From Williamsia limnetica (GTDB lineage Bacteria > Actinomycetota > Actinomycetes > Mycobacteriales > Mycobacteriaceae): a stretch of 64,000 nucleotides of DNA. Location of the stretch: the NCBI RefSeq assembly GCF_003217475.1, contig NZ_QJSP01000001.1, forward strand, positions 62,001 to 126,000. The letters are read 5' to 3'. The translations under genes were made by a program, and so were the position numbers. Below, piece after piece: positions 25,849 through 35,802 of the stretch; the stretch's first letter is position 1, and each line of letters begins with the position of its first letter. The notes under the pieces are model-generated. The model was not told where the DNA came from and made no database searches. It saw only the letters and a list, made by a program, of their open reading frames with translations.

Positions 25849-25918
25849 TTCAGCCCTTGACCGATCAGTTCAGCCCTTGACCGATCAGTTCAGCCCTTGA
25901 CCGATCAGTTCAGCCCTT
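25849..25918. repeat. 20-base tandem repeat, 3.5 copies, including the rtcB stop region
   Basis: The unit TTCAGCCCTTGACCGATCAG is present at 25849, 25869 and 25889 without mismatch, then ten bases of a fourth copy run into rtcB. In rtcB the first bases of the unit are the complement of its last codons and stop. Confidence 0.9.
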
Positions 25919-27109
25919 TACACAGACCACCTGACGCAGATGTGCGACCACCTCGACGAGGTCGGTCTGCGCCGCGATCACGGAGTCGATGTCCTTGTAG
26001 GCCGCTGGGATCTCATCGACTACACCTGCGTCCTTCCGAGATTCGACGCCGACGGTCTGTTCGGCGAGATCTTCGGCGGTGAACATCTTCCGTGCCTTGT
26101 TCCGGCTCATCCGACGCCCCGCGCCGTGCGAGGCGGAGTAGAACGACTGTGCCGAACCGAGCCCACGCACCACGTACGATCCGGTGCCCATCGAACCCGG
26201 GATCAACCCCATGTCGCCCGAGCCGGCGCGTATCGCGCCCTTACGGGTCACGAGCAGCTCCAACCCGTCGATGTGTTCGGTGGCGACGTAGTTGTGGTGG
26301 CACGAGATCGGCTCGTCGAATACCACCGCGCGAGATGGGAACGACTCGCGCACGGCTGCGCACACCATTTCCAGCATCACCCGACGGTTGCGCGCCGCGT
26401 ACTCCTGGGCCCAGGTCAGATCGCGGCGGTAGGCGTCCATCTCGGGGGTGCCGGTAACGAACACCGCGAGATCGCGATCAGGGAGATCGGCATTGTGGGG
26501 GAGTCCTGCCGCGACCTTCATGTGGCGATCCGCGAGCTCCTTGCCGATGTTGCGGGAACCGGAATGCAGCATCACCCAGACCGCGTCGTCACCGTCGGCG
26601 ACGCAGATCTCGATGAAGTGGTTGCCTCCACCGAGGGTGCCGATCTGCTTCTGCGCACGCGTGTCGAGCTGCTGCACCCCACGATCGAGTTCACTGAAGC
26701 GAGACCAGAAGTCGCCCCAACCGCCGCCGACTTCCAGCTCGCGGAGGTTGACCGGACGCTTGTGCGAGTGAAAGCCCACCGGGACCTTCGCCTCGATCGC
26801 AGACCGCATCGCGGAGAGATCATCCGGCAGGTCGGACGCCACGAGATCGGTTCGCACAGCTGCCATTCCACATCCGATGTCGACTCCTACGGCGGCGGGG
26901 CAGATGGCGTCCCGCATGGCGATCACCGATCCGACGGTGGCCCCCTTGCCCACGTGGACGTCGGGCATCACCCGCACCCCGTGCACCCATGGCAACTGCG
27001 ACACCCGGCGGAGTTGATCTGCGGCCTCGTGCTCGATGGTCTCTTCGTCGGCCCACAGCAGGGTCGAGGCGGAGGCGCCGGAAAGGGCAACGGGGAAGCG
27101 GGAATTCAT
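25910..27109 (-). CDS. rtcB: RNA-splicing ligase RtcB
   Basis: 399 residues, close to the short bacterial RtcB group. RtcB joins 2',3'-cyclic phosphate or 3'-phosphate RNA ends to 5'-OH ends using GTP and Mn2+. Conserved blocks are PDVHVGKGATVGS, GVDIGCGM with the metal-binding cysteine, GGGNHFIEI, HSGSRNIG, HHNY, and SASHGAGR, whose histidine is the guanylylated residue. All metal ligands are visible. The bacterial role is RNA repair; archease is not found here. It is divergent from the DUF1990 gene. The 3' end is followed by a tandem duplication of its last codons. Confidence 0.93.
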   Translation of the reverse strand: MNSRFPVALSGASASTLLWADEETIEHEAADQLRRVSQLPWVHGVRVMPDVHVGKGATVGSVIAMRDAICPAAVGVDIGCGMAAVRTDLVASDLPDDLSAMRSAIEAKVPVGFHSHKRPVNLRELEVGGGWGDFWSRFSELDRGVQQLDTRAQKQIGTLGGGNHFIEICVADGDDAVWVMLHSGSRNIGKELADRHMKVAAGLPHNADLPDRDLAVFVTGTPEMDAYRRDLTWAQEYAARNRRVMLEMVCAAVRESFPSRAVVFDEPISCHHNYVATEHIDGLELLVTRKGAIRAGSGDMGLIPGSMGTGSYVVRGLGSAQSFYSASHGAGRRMSRNKARKMFTAEDLAEQTVGVESRKDAGVVDEIPAAYKDIDSVIAAQTDLVEVVAHLRQVVCVKG

Positions 27110-27232
27110 GACAACTTTCCTTGATCGAAGGCTTGTGCCATCAATGGATGACTATCTGAAATTATGTGGGTCGACGCCCCTGTGTCCACCGATTTGTTCG
27201 GTCGCGCGGGTGCCCGGTCGTACGATGGGACC

Positions 27233-27796
27233 ATGGGAGTACGCACTGTGGAACCACTGACCACGGCCGAAGTCGACGGCCTCCGCGGCGTGGCGTATTC
27301 GTACCCGGAGGTGGGAGCCACCGCTACCGAGCGGCCTGACGGATACCACTACCTTCGTCGGGAGCGGGTGATCGGATACGGCCGATCGGTGTTTCGCGCG
27401 AGTGGTGCCGACGTGCTGCAGTGGCAGATCCAGTTGCGCAGCGGTTTCACCGTGAACGCTTCAGCGAACGTGGTCGTCGAAGGTGCGAGCGCGCTGCTCG
27501 GGATCGGTGTCGGCCGCCTTCGGCTCAGGGCGCCTGTTCGAGTCGTGTATGTGATCGACGAAGAACGCCGACAGGGTTTCGCCTACGGCACGCTGCCGGG
27601 GCATCCGGAGTCCGGCGAGGAATTGTTCTGCGTGGAGCACCGAGCCGATGACTCGGTGGTGTTGGTGATCGCTGCGTTCTCGAAGCCGCAGTCGATGCCT
27701 GCGAAGGCTGCCGGACCGATCGGCCGGGTGGGCCAGCGACTGATCACCGCCAGGTACCTGCGGGCGGTCGGCGAGCGTCGAGGCGTCATCAGCTGA
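27233..27796 (+). CDS. DUF1990-family protein
   Basis: 187 residues of the DUF1990 family, which is widespread in actinobacteria. Typical blocks are [23 protein letters not shown] near residue 36 and [27 protein letters not shown] near 110, plus a final hydrophobic stretch. No active residue is known. Start at 27233 is chosen because it follows GATGGGACC and removes 23 residues reading back into the divergent promoter. Its stop region overlaps the convergent VOC gene by eight bases. Confidence 0.8.
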   Translation: MGVRTVEPLTTAEVDGLRGVAYSYPEVGATATERPDGYHYLRRERVIGYGRSVFRASGADVLQWQIQLRSGFTVNASANVVVEGASALLGIGVGRLRLRAPVRVVYVIDEERRQGFAYGTLPGHPESGEELFCVEHRADDSVVLVIAAFSKPQSMPAKAAGPIGRVGQRLITARYLRAVGERRGVIS

Positions 27797-28232
27797 AACT
27801 CACCACGCCGGCTGCGTCGACCTGCCAGCCCGGGTTGTGCGCGATTTCCCAGATGATGCCGTTCGGGTCCATGACATGTCCGTGGAATGTCCCGCCGAAC
27901 GCGCTGTCCGTTGCCGGTTTGAGTACACGGCCGCCGGCAGCGACCATGGCCTCCATCACGACCCCGACGTCGCCGCGATCGCTGACGTTGTGAGCCAACG
28001 TGATACCACGGGCGGAGGCGCTGTGCAGCTCGGCCGGCACGTCATCGCCGAGGTCCTCGGCGAACTTCGCACTGTCGAAGAAGCCCAGGGTCATCCGCGG
28101 TGCGATCTGGAAGAAGATGATCTCGCCAGGGACGTCGAGCAACGGCGTCCAATCCAGCCCGTCCCGGTAGAACCTCCGAACAGCTTCCAGATCCAAGGTC
28201 GAGAACGTGAGGAAGTTGATTTCTTGCTGCAT
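27789..28232 (-). CDS. VOC-family (glyoxalase-like) protein
   Basis: 147 residues with two beta-alpha-beta-beta-beta modules: [26 protein letters not shown] and, after the linker, [27 protein letters not shown]. The last strand [14 protein letters not shown] holds the metal-site glutamate. This is the common single-chain lactoylglutathione lyase-like form without known substrate. It overlaps the DUF1990 end by eight bases in convergent orientation. Confidence 0.85.
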   Translation of the reverse strand: MQQEINFLTFSTLDLEAVRRFYRDGLDWTPLLDVPGEIIFFQIAPRMTLGFFDSAKFAEDLGDDVPAELHSASARGITLAHNVSDRGDVGVVMEAMVAAGGRVLKPATDSAFGGTFHGHVMDPNGIIWEIAHNPGWQVDAAGVVSFS

Positions 28233-28266
28233 ACCCTCACTGTAGGAGCCGGCCTCGCGGCCGGGG

Positions 28267-29103
28267 TCAGTTCTCCGGGTCTCCGAGCAGGTCCGCCACG
28301 TGGTTCGGTACGTACGTGGACAGGCTCCTGGAGGGCCGCTTATACGTCCCGGTGTCGATCGGACGTTCCGGCAATTCCACGGGGGGCTTCGTGACCTCGG
28401 TGTAGTCGATCGTCGACAGCAGGTGCGACATCATGTTCAGCCGTGCATGTTTCTTGACGTCCGATTCGACGACGTACCAGGGGCTGTTCGGCGTATCGGT
28501 GTGCACCATCATCTCGTCCTTCGCGCGGGAATAGTCTTCCCACCGGTAGACGGACTCGAGGTCCATCGGGCTGAGTTTCCATTGCCGCACAGGATCATTC
28601 AGTCGCGAACGAAAGCGACGCAGCTGTTCCCCGTCTGATACCGAGAACCAATACTTACGCAAGATGATGCCATCATCGAGCAACATCTGCTCGAACACCG
28701 GTGTCTGCCGCAGGAACAGTGAATGTTCCTGGGGGGTACAGAAACCCATCACCTTTTCGACCCCGGCTCGGTTGTACCACGAGCGGTCGAACAGCACCAT
28801 CTCGCCGGGAGCCGGCAGGTGCGCGATATATCGCTGGTAGTACCACTGACCGCGTTCTCGATCGGTCGGCGCCGGTAGGGCGACAGTACGAACCACCCGG
28901 GGTGACAGATACTCGGTGATCCGCTTGATCACGCCGCCCTTGCCTGCCGCGTCCCGGCCCTCGAAGATCACGACGACCCTCGCCTTGGAGTCCTTCACCC
29001 ATTCCTGCAGTTTCACGAGTTCGGTCTGGAGACGGAAAATCTCCGCCTCGTACACATCCTTCGGGAGTTTCGCAGGCTTCTTCTTGCCGTGGCTCTTGCT
29101 CAT
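28267..29103 (-). CDS. ppk2: Polyphosphate kinase 2
   Basis: 278 residues. Walker A is GRDAAGKGG at residues 49-57, the lid region is [15 protein letters not shown], and Walker B is [27 protein letters not shown] near 220 is a further PPK2 block. PPK2 moves phosphate between polyphosphate and nucleotides, in this one-domain class mainly from polyphosphate to GDP or ADP. The N-terminal lysine-rich tail is normal for the family. It is divergent from the LLM flavoenzyme across 155 bases. Confidence 0.92.
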   Translation of the reverse strand: MSKSHGKKKPAKLPKDVYEAEIFRLQTELVKLQEWVKDSKARVVVIFEGRDAAGKGGVIKRITEYLSPRVVRTVALPAPTDRERGQWYYQRYIAHLPAPGEMVLFDRSWYNRAGVEKVMGFCTPQEHSLFLRQTPVFEQMLLDDGIILRKYWFSVSDGEQLRRFRSRLNDPVRQWKLSPMDLESVYRWEDYSRAKDEMMVHTDTPNSPWYVVESDVKKHARLNMMSHLLSTIDYTEVTKPPVELPERPIDTGTYKRPSRSLSTYVPNHVADLLGDPEN

Positions 29104-29258
29104 GGAGGGAGCCTACTGGCTCGACCTGGCGGAGGCAGGGATTCCCGCACGTCGCACATCGCCAGAGGTCGAGCTCGGAGCGATGATGACGCGGGAACAA
29201 TATCGGACCGCGCATAGTTTTGCGGAAGTCACGACCGGAACGAAGGAAAGAGGCCGCA

Positions 29259-30317
29259 ATGGGCAAGCCCGACGGACAGTTCGACATCGAACTCGGTCTC
29301 GACACGTTCGGTGACCGCACGGCTGCGCCCGACGGCACGCTGGAGTCTTACGACCAGGTGATCAGGGATGTCATCGACGAAGGAGTGCTCGCCGACGAGG
29401 TGGGACTCGACTTCTTCGGCGTCGGAGAGCATCACCGGGCCGACTTCGCGGTGTCGGCGCCGGAAGTCGTACTGGCCGCCATCGCAGCCAGGACGGAAAC
29501 CATAGCGTTGGGCACCGCGGTGACCGTGCTGAGTTCGGACGACCCGATCAGGGTCTACCAGAGGTTCGCGACCCTGGATGCGATCTCGCATGGCCGCGCC
29601 GAGGTCATCTTGGGCCGCGGCTCGTTCACCGAGTCATTCCCGCTCTTCGGATACGACCTCGGACAGTACGAAGAGCTGTTCAGCGAGAAGTTGGATCTGT
29701 TCAGCGCACTGAGAACGGAAGGTCCCATCGAGTGGACGGGGACGATCAGGCCGCCCTTGCAGGGTGAACAGGTGTATCCCAAGACGGCAGCAGGGTCGGT
29801 CAAGACCTGGATCGGTGTGGGCGGTTCGCCGGAGTCGGTGGTGCGGGCCGCCCGCTACGGGATTCCGTTGATGTTGGCGATCATCGGCGGTGAACCGGCG
29901 CGATTCCAACCGTTCGTGGATCTCTACCATCGTGCCCTATCCGAGTTCGGACAGCCGACTCTTCCCGTGGGCATGCACTCGCCCGGACACGTTGCGGACT
30001 CCGACGAGCAGGCGCGCGATGAACTCTGGCCGCACTATCGCGACCAGATGACCGCGATCGGCCGTGAGCGCGGATGGCCTGCGACGACGAGGGGACAGTT
30101 CGAGCAGGCCGCAGGACCGAACGGGTCGCTCTACGTGGGGTCTCCGGAAACTGTCGCCGACAAGATAATCCGGAACGTCACAGCGGTCGGCGTCAACAGG
30201 TTCGACCTGAAATACGGCAATGGCACCCTGGGACATGAGACCAAGATGCGCAGCATCGAGCTCTACGGCGCCAAGGTCGCTCCGATCGTCCGGGAAGCCT
30301 TCGCCTCCAGACGGTAA
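29259..30317 (+). CDS. LLM-class flavin-dependent oxidoreductase
   Basis: 352 residues of the luciferase-like monooxygenase family. EVGLDFFGVGEHHRADFAVSAPEVVLAAIAA and IALGTAVTVLSSDDPIRVYQRFATLDAISHGRAEVILGRGS are the typical barrel blocks (each part of a longer conserved run). SLYVGSPETVADKI near the end is the FMN-proximal block. It probably uses F420 or FMN to oxidise an unidentified substrate. The start at 29259 follows AGAGG by five bases; a start at 29220 is less likely. Confidence 0.85.
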   Translation: MGKPDGQFDIELGLDTFGDRTAAPDGTLESYDQVIRDVIDEGVLADEVGLDFFGVGEHHRADFAVSAPEVVLAAIAARTETIALGTAVTVLSSDDPIRVYQRFATLDAISHGRAEVILGRGSFTESFPLFGYDLGQYEELFSEKLDLFSALRTEGPIEWTGTIRPPLQGEQVYPKTAAGSVKTWIGVGGSPESVVRAARYGIPLMLAIIGGEPARFQPFVDLYHRALSEFGQPTLPVGMHSPGHVADSDEQARDELWPHYRDQMTAIGRERGWPATTRGQFEQAAGPNGSLYVGSPETVADKIIRNVTAVGVNRFDLKYGNGTLGHETKMRSIELYGAKVAPIVREAFASRR

Positions 30318-30374
30318 AGTCCGCGTCAGATTGTTGCCGCCCGTCGGGCGCGGCACGGGGCAAGAGGAGAACAC

Positions 30375-31517
30375 GTGGCGAACAACTCCGGTCCGGTATC
30401 GGTGACGTCACGAACGGAGTACCGCAGGCCCCTGCACGAGCGCCTGGCCATGGTGGCCAGTGCACTCGCCATGGCCGCTTTGCTCGAGCTGGTCGTCTTG
30501 ACGATTGTCGACACCGATCCGCTGGTGACCGGTTTGGTGACGATTGCCACGCTGGGCGCGAGTCTGTTGATCGCCGCCTACGGCCGGGTGATCGACCTTC
30601 CCGCGGTGACCATCACCGTCGATGACGAGATGGTGCACTTCGGAAACGAGTTGGCGATCCACTCGTTTCCCCTCGCAGATCTGCTATCCGTGAAACAGAG
30701 CACCGAGCTGTCGAGCGACACCTCGATGGCCCGATCTTCTCGCTCCGATCAATTCCGGGTGCAGGGCTGTCGGTACCTGCAACTGCGCTTCTCCGATGAT
30801 CCGGACCGTGAGTGGCAGGTCGCGACCATCGAGTCCGATCCTGCCGCCGCCGAAGTCGTTTCGCGACTGCGCGCGCAGCAGCCGAAGAAGCGGAAGGTGT
30901 CTGTCGGCAGGGTCGTGGGGGACCTGGTGAAGCCGGCGCAGGCAGAACCCGACTATGAACCCACACAACCCCAGCCCGATCGCCAGGCGCCGCGGATCGC
31001 CAACGCCGGAAGTGCCGAAGCCGCGGAGCGGCTGTGGCAGGCCGCCGTACGGCAGCACGAGGCAGTGCTGATCGACTATGCGCAATACGAACTCGAACCC
31101 GAACTGCTGCTGCGATTTCCGGCCGTCACAGATGTCTCGGTCGACACCGTGGCGCGCTTTCATACCGCGCTCAGCCGTGCACAAGACCTGCGCACCGAGC
31201 GGTTCCCTGTCGATGTCGATCGCGCGGACGAGTACCAGCAGGCGGTCATGGCTGCACGCAAGGCGTGGGTCGATTGTGAGAAGTACGGGCGTGCAGTCGG
31301 CTCCGGGCTCCTCGATGTCACCGACCAGCGGGAGTTGACCACCGCGCTGTCATTGCTGGAGAACGCGCGGCACGCACAAGGAGCGCAACAGGCCGACTAC
31401 CTCGACCGCATCCACCACATCGTCACCGATCTCGCGGATCGGGGGAGTCTGCACCCGCAGCAGCAAGCGATCGACGAGATCGAAGCCGGCCGTCGTCGGG
31501 CGCTCGAAGCGGAGTAG
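30375..31517 (+). CDS. Unrecognised protein with N-terminal membrane hairpin
   Basis: 380 residues. After a short cytoplasmic tail come two hydrophobic helices (about residues 26-46 and 51-69), then a PH-like or beta-rich segment (VTITVDDEMVHFGNELAIHSF) followed by a linker rich in Gln/Pro near residues 185-215. The C-terminal half is strongly helical and charged, ending in repeated Glu/Arg-rich segments. GTG start at 30375 has AAGAGGA upstream. It is convergent with the next gene, also a membrane protein of unknown function. I recognise no family. Confidence 0.6.
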   Translation: MANNSGPVSVTSRTEYRRPLHERLAMVASALAMAALLELVVLTIVDTDPLVTGLVTIATLGASLLIAAYGRVIDLPAVTITVDDEMVHFGNELAIHSFPLADLLSVKQSTELSSDTSMARSSRSDQFRVQGCRYLQLRFSDDPDREWQVATIESDPAAAEVVSRLRAQQPKKRKVSVGRVVGDLVKPAQAEPDYEPTQPQPDRQAPRIANAGSAEAAERLWQAAVRQHEAVLIDYAQYELEPELLLRFPAVTDVSVDTVARFHTALSRAQDLRTERFPVDVDRADEYQQAVMAARKAWVDCEKYGRAVGSGLLDVTDQRELTTALSLLENARHAQGAQQADYLDRIHHIVTDLADRGSLHPQQQAIDEIEAGRRRALEAE

Positions 31518-31535
31518 TCGAGTTCCCGGCCGTGG

Positions 31536-31577
31536 TCAGTCTGTCTTGATGAACCGTCAGTCTGTCTTGATGAACCG
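31536..31577. repeat. 21-base direct repeat at the end of the 31557-33125 gene
   Basis: Two identical 21-base units lie at 31536-31556 and 31557-31577, each beginning TCAGTCTGTCTTGATG. The second is the complement of the gene's last seven codons and stop; the first is an exact copy just after it. Confidence 0.9.
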
Positions 31578-33125
31578 ACCGCTCAAGTCGTAATAGTCGA
31601 TCGGACTGTCCGGTCCGACCTCCACCATGATCACCGTCTGGTACTCGTCGACGACATACGTGCTCGAGGTCTGGATGTCGACGCGGTTGCGGTCGAAGGC
31701 ATCTACCGAGTGCCGGCGCATCGCATCGTCGCGAACGGCGTCGAAAGTCTGCGCCGAGACGTCGTCGAACGCGACCGCGCCGTCGGAATAGTCCCGGGAG
31801 TTGGTCCCCGTGGTCGTGAATTTCGTGAAAAAGCCCGGCACGATCTCGACACTGCCCGTCCTGTTCGGTTCGGTGAAGTCCATCAAGATCCCGCCGGAGT
31901 TCTGCAGAGCACCGGCCCGCATGGTGGGCGTGCCGGACTGCGTGCCGCGAATCTCGAAACGCGTGAACAGGGGCTGGGTTCGGGACAGTCCGGTCTGAGC
32001 GATTGCCACCGCTGCCTGATCCATCGCCAGTCTGAAGTCGCCGGGGTCGAACCACGCCGCGATCTTGCCGCTGGTGTCTGCTTGGACCGTCTCTTCGTGT
32101 TCGTAGGTGTCGCCGAACTCGGCTGTCGCCAGGACCGGCTGGTCGTTCGCGGCCCGCGCGATCTTCATGGACTCGAATTGACGTGACTCGGATGGCAGGG
32201 CGGCCGACATCTGATCGATGATCGAATTGATCTGCATCGGAGCGACAGCAGCGAGGGAAAAGGCCTTTGCTGCTCGGTCCGTGGTCGAGGTGCGGTCGGG
32301 TTCGTACCATTCGCCGGACGATTCCGAGTACCAGATGTAGAGGCTTTCTCCCGTGGAGGGATCGAGGACGTACGCGCGGTCGTTCCCGTTTTCCTCGAGT
32401 TCAAGGCTGAGCACGTTTTGGGTGGCTGACGGGCCCAGGTTCGAGATCTGATTCATGAGTTGGTACATCCGCGTCTGATAGTCCTCACTCGGACCATCGT
32501 CACTCGAGTAGGAGCCGGTCTCCGTCGACGGAAATGACACCGAGAAGTGCCAGCCACCTCCGACGCCGAGGAACAGCGCGGCGGCCACCGCGATGGTGAT
32601 GAGGGGGTAGACGAGCGTGGACTTCGGGGGGTTGTCGCCGAACTCCGGCTCGGGCTCCGGCTTTCCGCCGCCCTGATAGGGCAACGACTCCGGGGGACGC
32701 GGTGGGATGAACGACGACGGCAGCCGTGTGTCGGCGTTGGTCAGCAGATTCGCGACCATGCCTTTGGGCATCGCAGAGAGCCACCGCGTCCGGAATTCGG
32801 TGTCGTTCGGTGGCGCAATGGTGGCTGTCACCAGGGTCGGCTGCACATTCGACGCATCGAGACTCGAGCGGGTCACGGCTTCGATGGACACCGGGATCTG
32901 CTGCGGCGAGTGGCCACCTTGAAGCAAGCCGTCGATACGGCGCGGCCGGGGAGCGGCGAACACCGCAGCAATCCCCAGTGGCACGCCCAGCCCCAGAGCG
33001 ACGCCCCAGTGGTTGTAAGCGCCGAGACCTACCGCGCACCCCAACAGGACGCCGGCGAACACCGATCGGATCGCAAAGCGAAACCCCGGTGAGCGCGACG
33101 GACCAGACCCGCGTTTCGAACCCAT
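31557..33125 (-). CDS. Unrecognised membrane protein with large extracytoplasmic domain
   Basis: 522 residues. A short basic N-terminus leads into two close hydrophobic helices (about residues 16-57), then a cytoplasmic segment of about 120 residues with proline-rich PPRPPESLPYQGGGKPEPEPEF before a third helix (residues 170-190). The rest, about 330 residues, would be outside the cell and contains an acidic, Ser/Thr-rich stretch and an MDQAAVAIAQTGLSRTQPLFTRFEIRGTQ block. Start at 33125 has GGAGGT four bases upstream. I do not know the family. It is divergent from secA2. Confidence 0.65.
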   Translation of the reverse strand: MGSKRGSGPSRSPGFRFAIRSVFAGVLLGCAVGLGAYNHWGVALGLGVPLGIAAVFAAPRPRRIDGLLQGGHSPQQIPVSIEAVTRSSLDASNVQPTLVTATIAPPNDTEFRTRWLSAMPKGMVANLLTNADTRLPSSFIPPRPPESLPYQGGGKPEPEPEFGDNPPKSTLVYPLITIAVAAALFLGVGGGWHFSVSFPSTETGSYSSDDGPSEDYQTRMYQLMNQISNLGPSATQNVLSLELEENGNDRAYVLDPSTGESLYIWYSESSGEWYEPDRTSTTDRAAKAFSLAAVAPMQINSIIDQMSAALPSESRQFESMKIARAANDQPVLATAEFGDTYEHEETVQADTSGKIAAWFDPGDFRLAMDQAAVAIAQTGLSRTQPLFTRFEIRGTQSGTPTMRAGALQNSGGILMDFTEPNRTGSVEIVPGFFTKFTTTGTNSRDYSDGAVAFDDVSAQTFDAVRDDAMRRHSVDAFDRNRVDIQTSSTYVVDEYQTVIMVEVGPDSPIDYYDLSGRFIKTD

Positions 33126-33202
33126 GGCCACCTCCGGATGGCATCCTATTGGCTCACGTGACCTGCGCGGAAGTGGACGGAGCTTGCGGTGGTCTGCCGG
33201 TC

Positions 33203-33241
33203 GCCGCGTACGGTAACGCGCGGACGTGTGCCGCGTACGGT
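33203..33241 (+). promoter_or_regulatory. secA2: Direct repeat in the secA2 upstream region
   Basis: GCCGCGTACGGT occurs at 33203-33214 and 33230-33241, a 27-base period in the gap between the divergent membrane-protein gene and secA2. It may be a two-site operator. Confidence 0.35.
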
Positions 33242-33302
33242 GGAGCACGGCAGTTTTCGATGTAACCGCGTTTTTGCAGTATGGATGAGGGAGTACGGCT
33301 CG

Positions 33303-35750
33303 GTGGGAAAGCTCACGAACAACATGTGGCGGCTACTGGGAGCGCAGTCCTCGCGAAACCAGTCGAAATCCTTGGCACTCCTGAAGAAGGCCGTCACGTT
33401 CGACGACTGGGCGAAGGAGCTGGAGGACAAAGAGTTCGCCGCCGCTGCCGAGAAACTCGACATCACCGACCCCGAAGGAGATGACCGCGCCCGATTCTTG
33501 GCCCTCGTTCGCGAGGCCGGCGATCGGACGCTCGACATGCGTCCCTTCGACGTCCAGCTGCAGGGAGCACTTCGCCTCCTCGAAGGCGACATCATCGAGA
33601 TGGCCACCGGAGAGGGCAAGACATTGGCCGGGGCCATCGCCGCCGTCGGCTTCGTCTTGCAGGGTCACCGTGTGCATGTCATCTCTGTGAACGACTATCT
33701 CGCCACCCGCGACGCCGAGTGGATGAAGCCCCTGTTCGACCATTTCGGCATCGTGTCCGCGGCGGTCTCGGAAAACTCGACCCGCGCGGAACGCAAAGCG
33801 GCGTATGACGCCGACATCACCTACGGTTCGGTCAACGAGATCGGCTTCGACGTGTTGCGCGACCAACTCGTCACGCGAGCCGACGACCTGGTCTCACCCA
33901 AGCCCGACGTGGCCATCATCGATGAAGCCGACTCGGTACTCGTCGACGAGGCACTGGTACCGCTCATCCTGGCCGGCGCCACCGTCGGAGAGATCCCGGA
34001 CAAGCCGATCCACGACGCTGTTTCCCGGCTGAAGAAGATCCACTACGAGATCGACGCCGAGGGACGGAACGTCTACCTCACCGACGAGGGAGCCGCCTAC
34101 ATCGAGGCCGAACTCGGTGGCATCAACCTGTACGACGAAGAGCACGTCGGCACGACGCTGGTGCATGTGAACGTGGCCATGCACGCGCATATCCTCGTCG
34201 AGCGCGATGTCCACTACATCGTCCGCGACGGCGGTGTCCACCTGATCAACGCCTCGCGTGGCCGGGTGGCCCAGTTGCAGCGGTGGCCTGATGGTTTGCA
34301 AGCCGCGGTGGAGCTGAAAGAAGGCCTGGCGCAAACGGATTCCGGCGAGGTCATCGACACGATCACCGTGCAGGCGCTCATCGGCCGCTACCCGAAGGTC
34401 TGCGGCATGACCGGCACCGCTCTGGCCGCCGGTGAGCAGTTGCGGCAGTTCTACCAGCTCGCGGTATCGCAGATCCCGCCCAACACGAAGAACGTCCGCA
34501 TCGACGAGGTCGACCGGGTCTTCGACAACAAGTCCAACAAGGCCGACGCCGTCGTCGAGTTCGTCAAAGAGGTGCACGAGACCGGCCAGCCGGTGCTGAT
34601 CGGTACCCACGATGTCGCCGAGTCCGAGGAGCTCGCGCATCTGCTCGGACGCGCCGGGGTGACCTCGGTTGTCCTCAACGCCAAGAACGACGCCGAGGAA
34701 GCCAAGATCATCGCCGAGGCCGGGGCCAAAGGTGCGGTCACGGTGTCCACGCAGATGGCCGGTCGCGGTACCGACATCAAACTCGGTGGTTCGAAGGGGC
34801 AGAAGGATGGCGAGTCGACCTCCGAACGTGACGAGGTCGTGGAACTCGGTGGCCTCTGTGTCGTCGGCACTGGTCGGCATGACACCGAACGGCTCGACAA
34901 CCAACTACGCGGCCGAGCGGGGCGGCAGGGCGATCCCGGACGGTCGGTCTTCTTCTCCAGCGCGGAAGACCCGGTCGTCACCCGGAACCTGACCCTCAAA
35001 CGCGACCCGGTCAGTTCATCCGAGGACGGTTCGCTGGGGTCCAAGGGCGTCGACCTGATCGAGCAGGCGCAACGGGTCGCCGAGGGCGTCATGCTCGAAC
35101 TCCATGCCAATACCTGGCGCTACAACCAATTGGTCAATCAACAGCGCGAGATCGTCGTCAGGCGCCGGACCGAATTGCTGACCACCGATGCCGCTCTCAC
35201 CGAGCTCAGGGAGTCGGAGAACAAGCGCTACCTCGAGCTGATCGGCGAAGGTGCGGTCGATACCGAATCGAAGACCGACAAGACCGACGAGACCGACAAG
35301 ACCGACAAAGACGCGGACGCGGATACGGCGGACGAGGCCTCAGAGGCGGACACGAACTCCGCGAGTGCGAAGGCCGAGCCCCTTCCTGTCGACGTTCTCG
35401 AGCAGGCGGCACGCGAGATCATGCTGTTCCACCTCGACCGTGCCTGGGCCGACCACCTGGCGTTCGTCTCCGACGTGCGTGCGAGCATCCACCTGCGTTC
35501 GCTGGGTCGCGAGTCGCCGCTCGACGAGTTCCACAAATTGATCCTCGAAGAGTTCGGGAAGTTGCCCGGCGACGCGGTCGAGAATGCGCGTAAGACATTC
35601 AGGGAGGCAACCATCACGGCGGACGGTGTCGACCTCGAGCAGGCCGATCTGCGCCGGTCGACGACCACGTGGACCTACATGGTCCACGACAGTCCGTTCT
35701 CTTCCGGCGGTGCGAAAGCGCTACAGGGCATCATCGGCATCTTCCGGTAG
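33303..35750 (+). CDS. secA2: Accessory preprotein translocase ATPase SecA2
   Basis: 815 residues. Walker A is ATGEGKT (lysine 106), and the DEAD-box is [15 protein letters not shown]. The preprotein-binding and helicase blocks are [27 protein letters not shown] and [14 protein letters not shown]. It lacks the C-terminal zinc-binding linker of SecA1, as in other SecA2 proteins, and sits before pgsA and gcvH as in mycobacteria. Residues about 653-693 are an acidic, Lys/Thr/Asp-repeat insertion absent from the mycobacterial protein I recall. The GTG start at 33303 has GAGGGAG nine bases upstream; an ATG at 33285 has none. It exports a subset of proteins across the membrane. Confidence 0.92.
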   Translation: MGKLTNNMWRLLGAQSSRNQSKSLALLKKAVTFDDWAKELEDKEFAAAAEKLDITDPEGDDRARFLALVREAGDRTLDMRPFDVQLQGALRLLEGDIIEMATGEGKTLAGAIAAVGFVLQGHRVHVISVNDYLATRDAEWMKPLFDHFGIVSAAVSENSTRAERKAAYDADITYGSVNEIGFDVLRDQLVTRADDLVSPKPDVAIIDEADSVLVDEALVPLILAGATVGEIPDKPIHDAVSRLKKIHYEIDAEGRNVYLTDEGAAYIEAELGGINLYDEEHVGTTLVHVNVAMHAHILVERDVHYIVRDGGVHLINASRGRVAQLQRWPDGLQAAVELKEGLAQTDSGEVIDTITVQALIGRYPKVCGMTGTALAAGEQLRQFYQLAVSQIPPNTKNVRIDEVDRVFDNKSNKADAVVEFVKEVHETGQPVLIGTHDVAESEELAHLLGRAGVTSVVLNAKNDAEEAKIIAEAGAKGAVTVSTQMAGRGTDIKLGGSKGQKDGESTSERDEVVELGGLCVVGTGRHDTERLDNQLRGRAGRQGDPGRSVFFSSAEDPVVTRNLTLKRDPVSSSEDGSLGSKGVDLIEQAQRVAEGVMLELHANTWRYNQLVNQQREIVVRRRTELLTTDAALTELRESENKRYLELIGEGAVDTESKTDKTDETDKTDKDADADTADEASEADTNSASAKAEPLPVDVLEQAAREIMLFHLDRAWADHLAFVSDVRASIHLRSLGRESPLDEFHKLILEEFGKLPGDAVENARKTFREATITADGVDLEQADLRRSTTTWTYMVHDSPFSSGGAKALQGIIGIFR

Positions 35751-35802
35751 TCGGTCCGCGCCGTATCCCTTTCGGCGCGGGTGATGTGACAGGCTGTTCG
35801 GC

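Noticed and set aside
33894-34904. 336-codon minus-strand frame opposite secA2
   Set aside because: It is antisense of SecA2 motor-domain blocks and carries no domain of its own.
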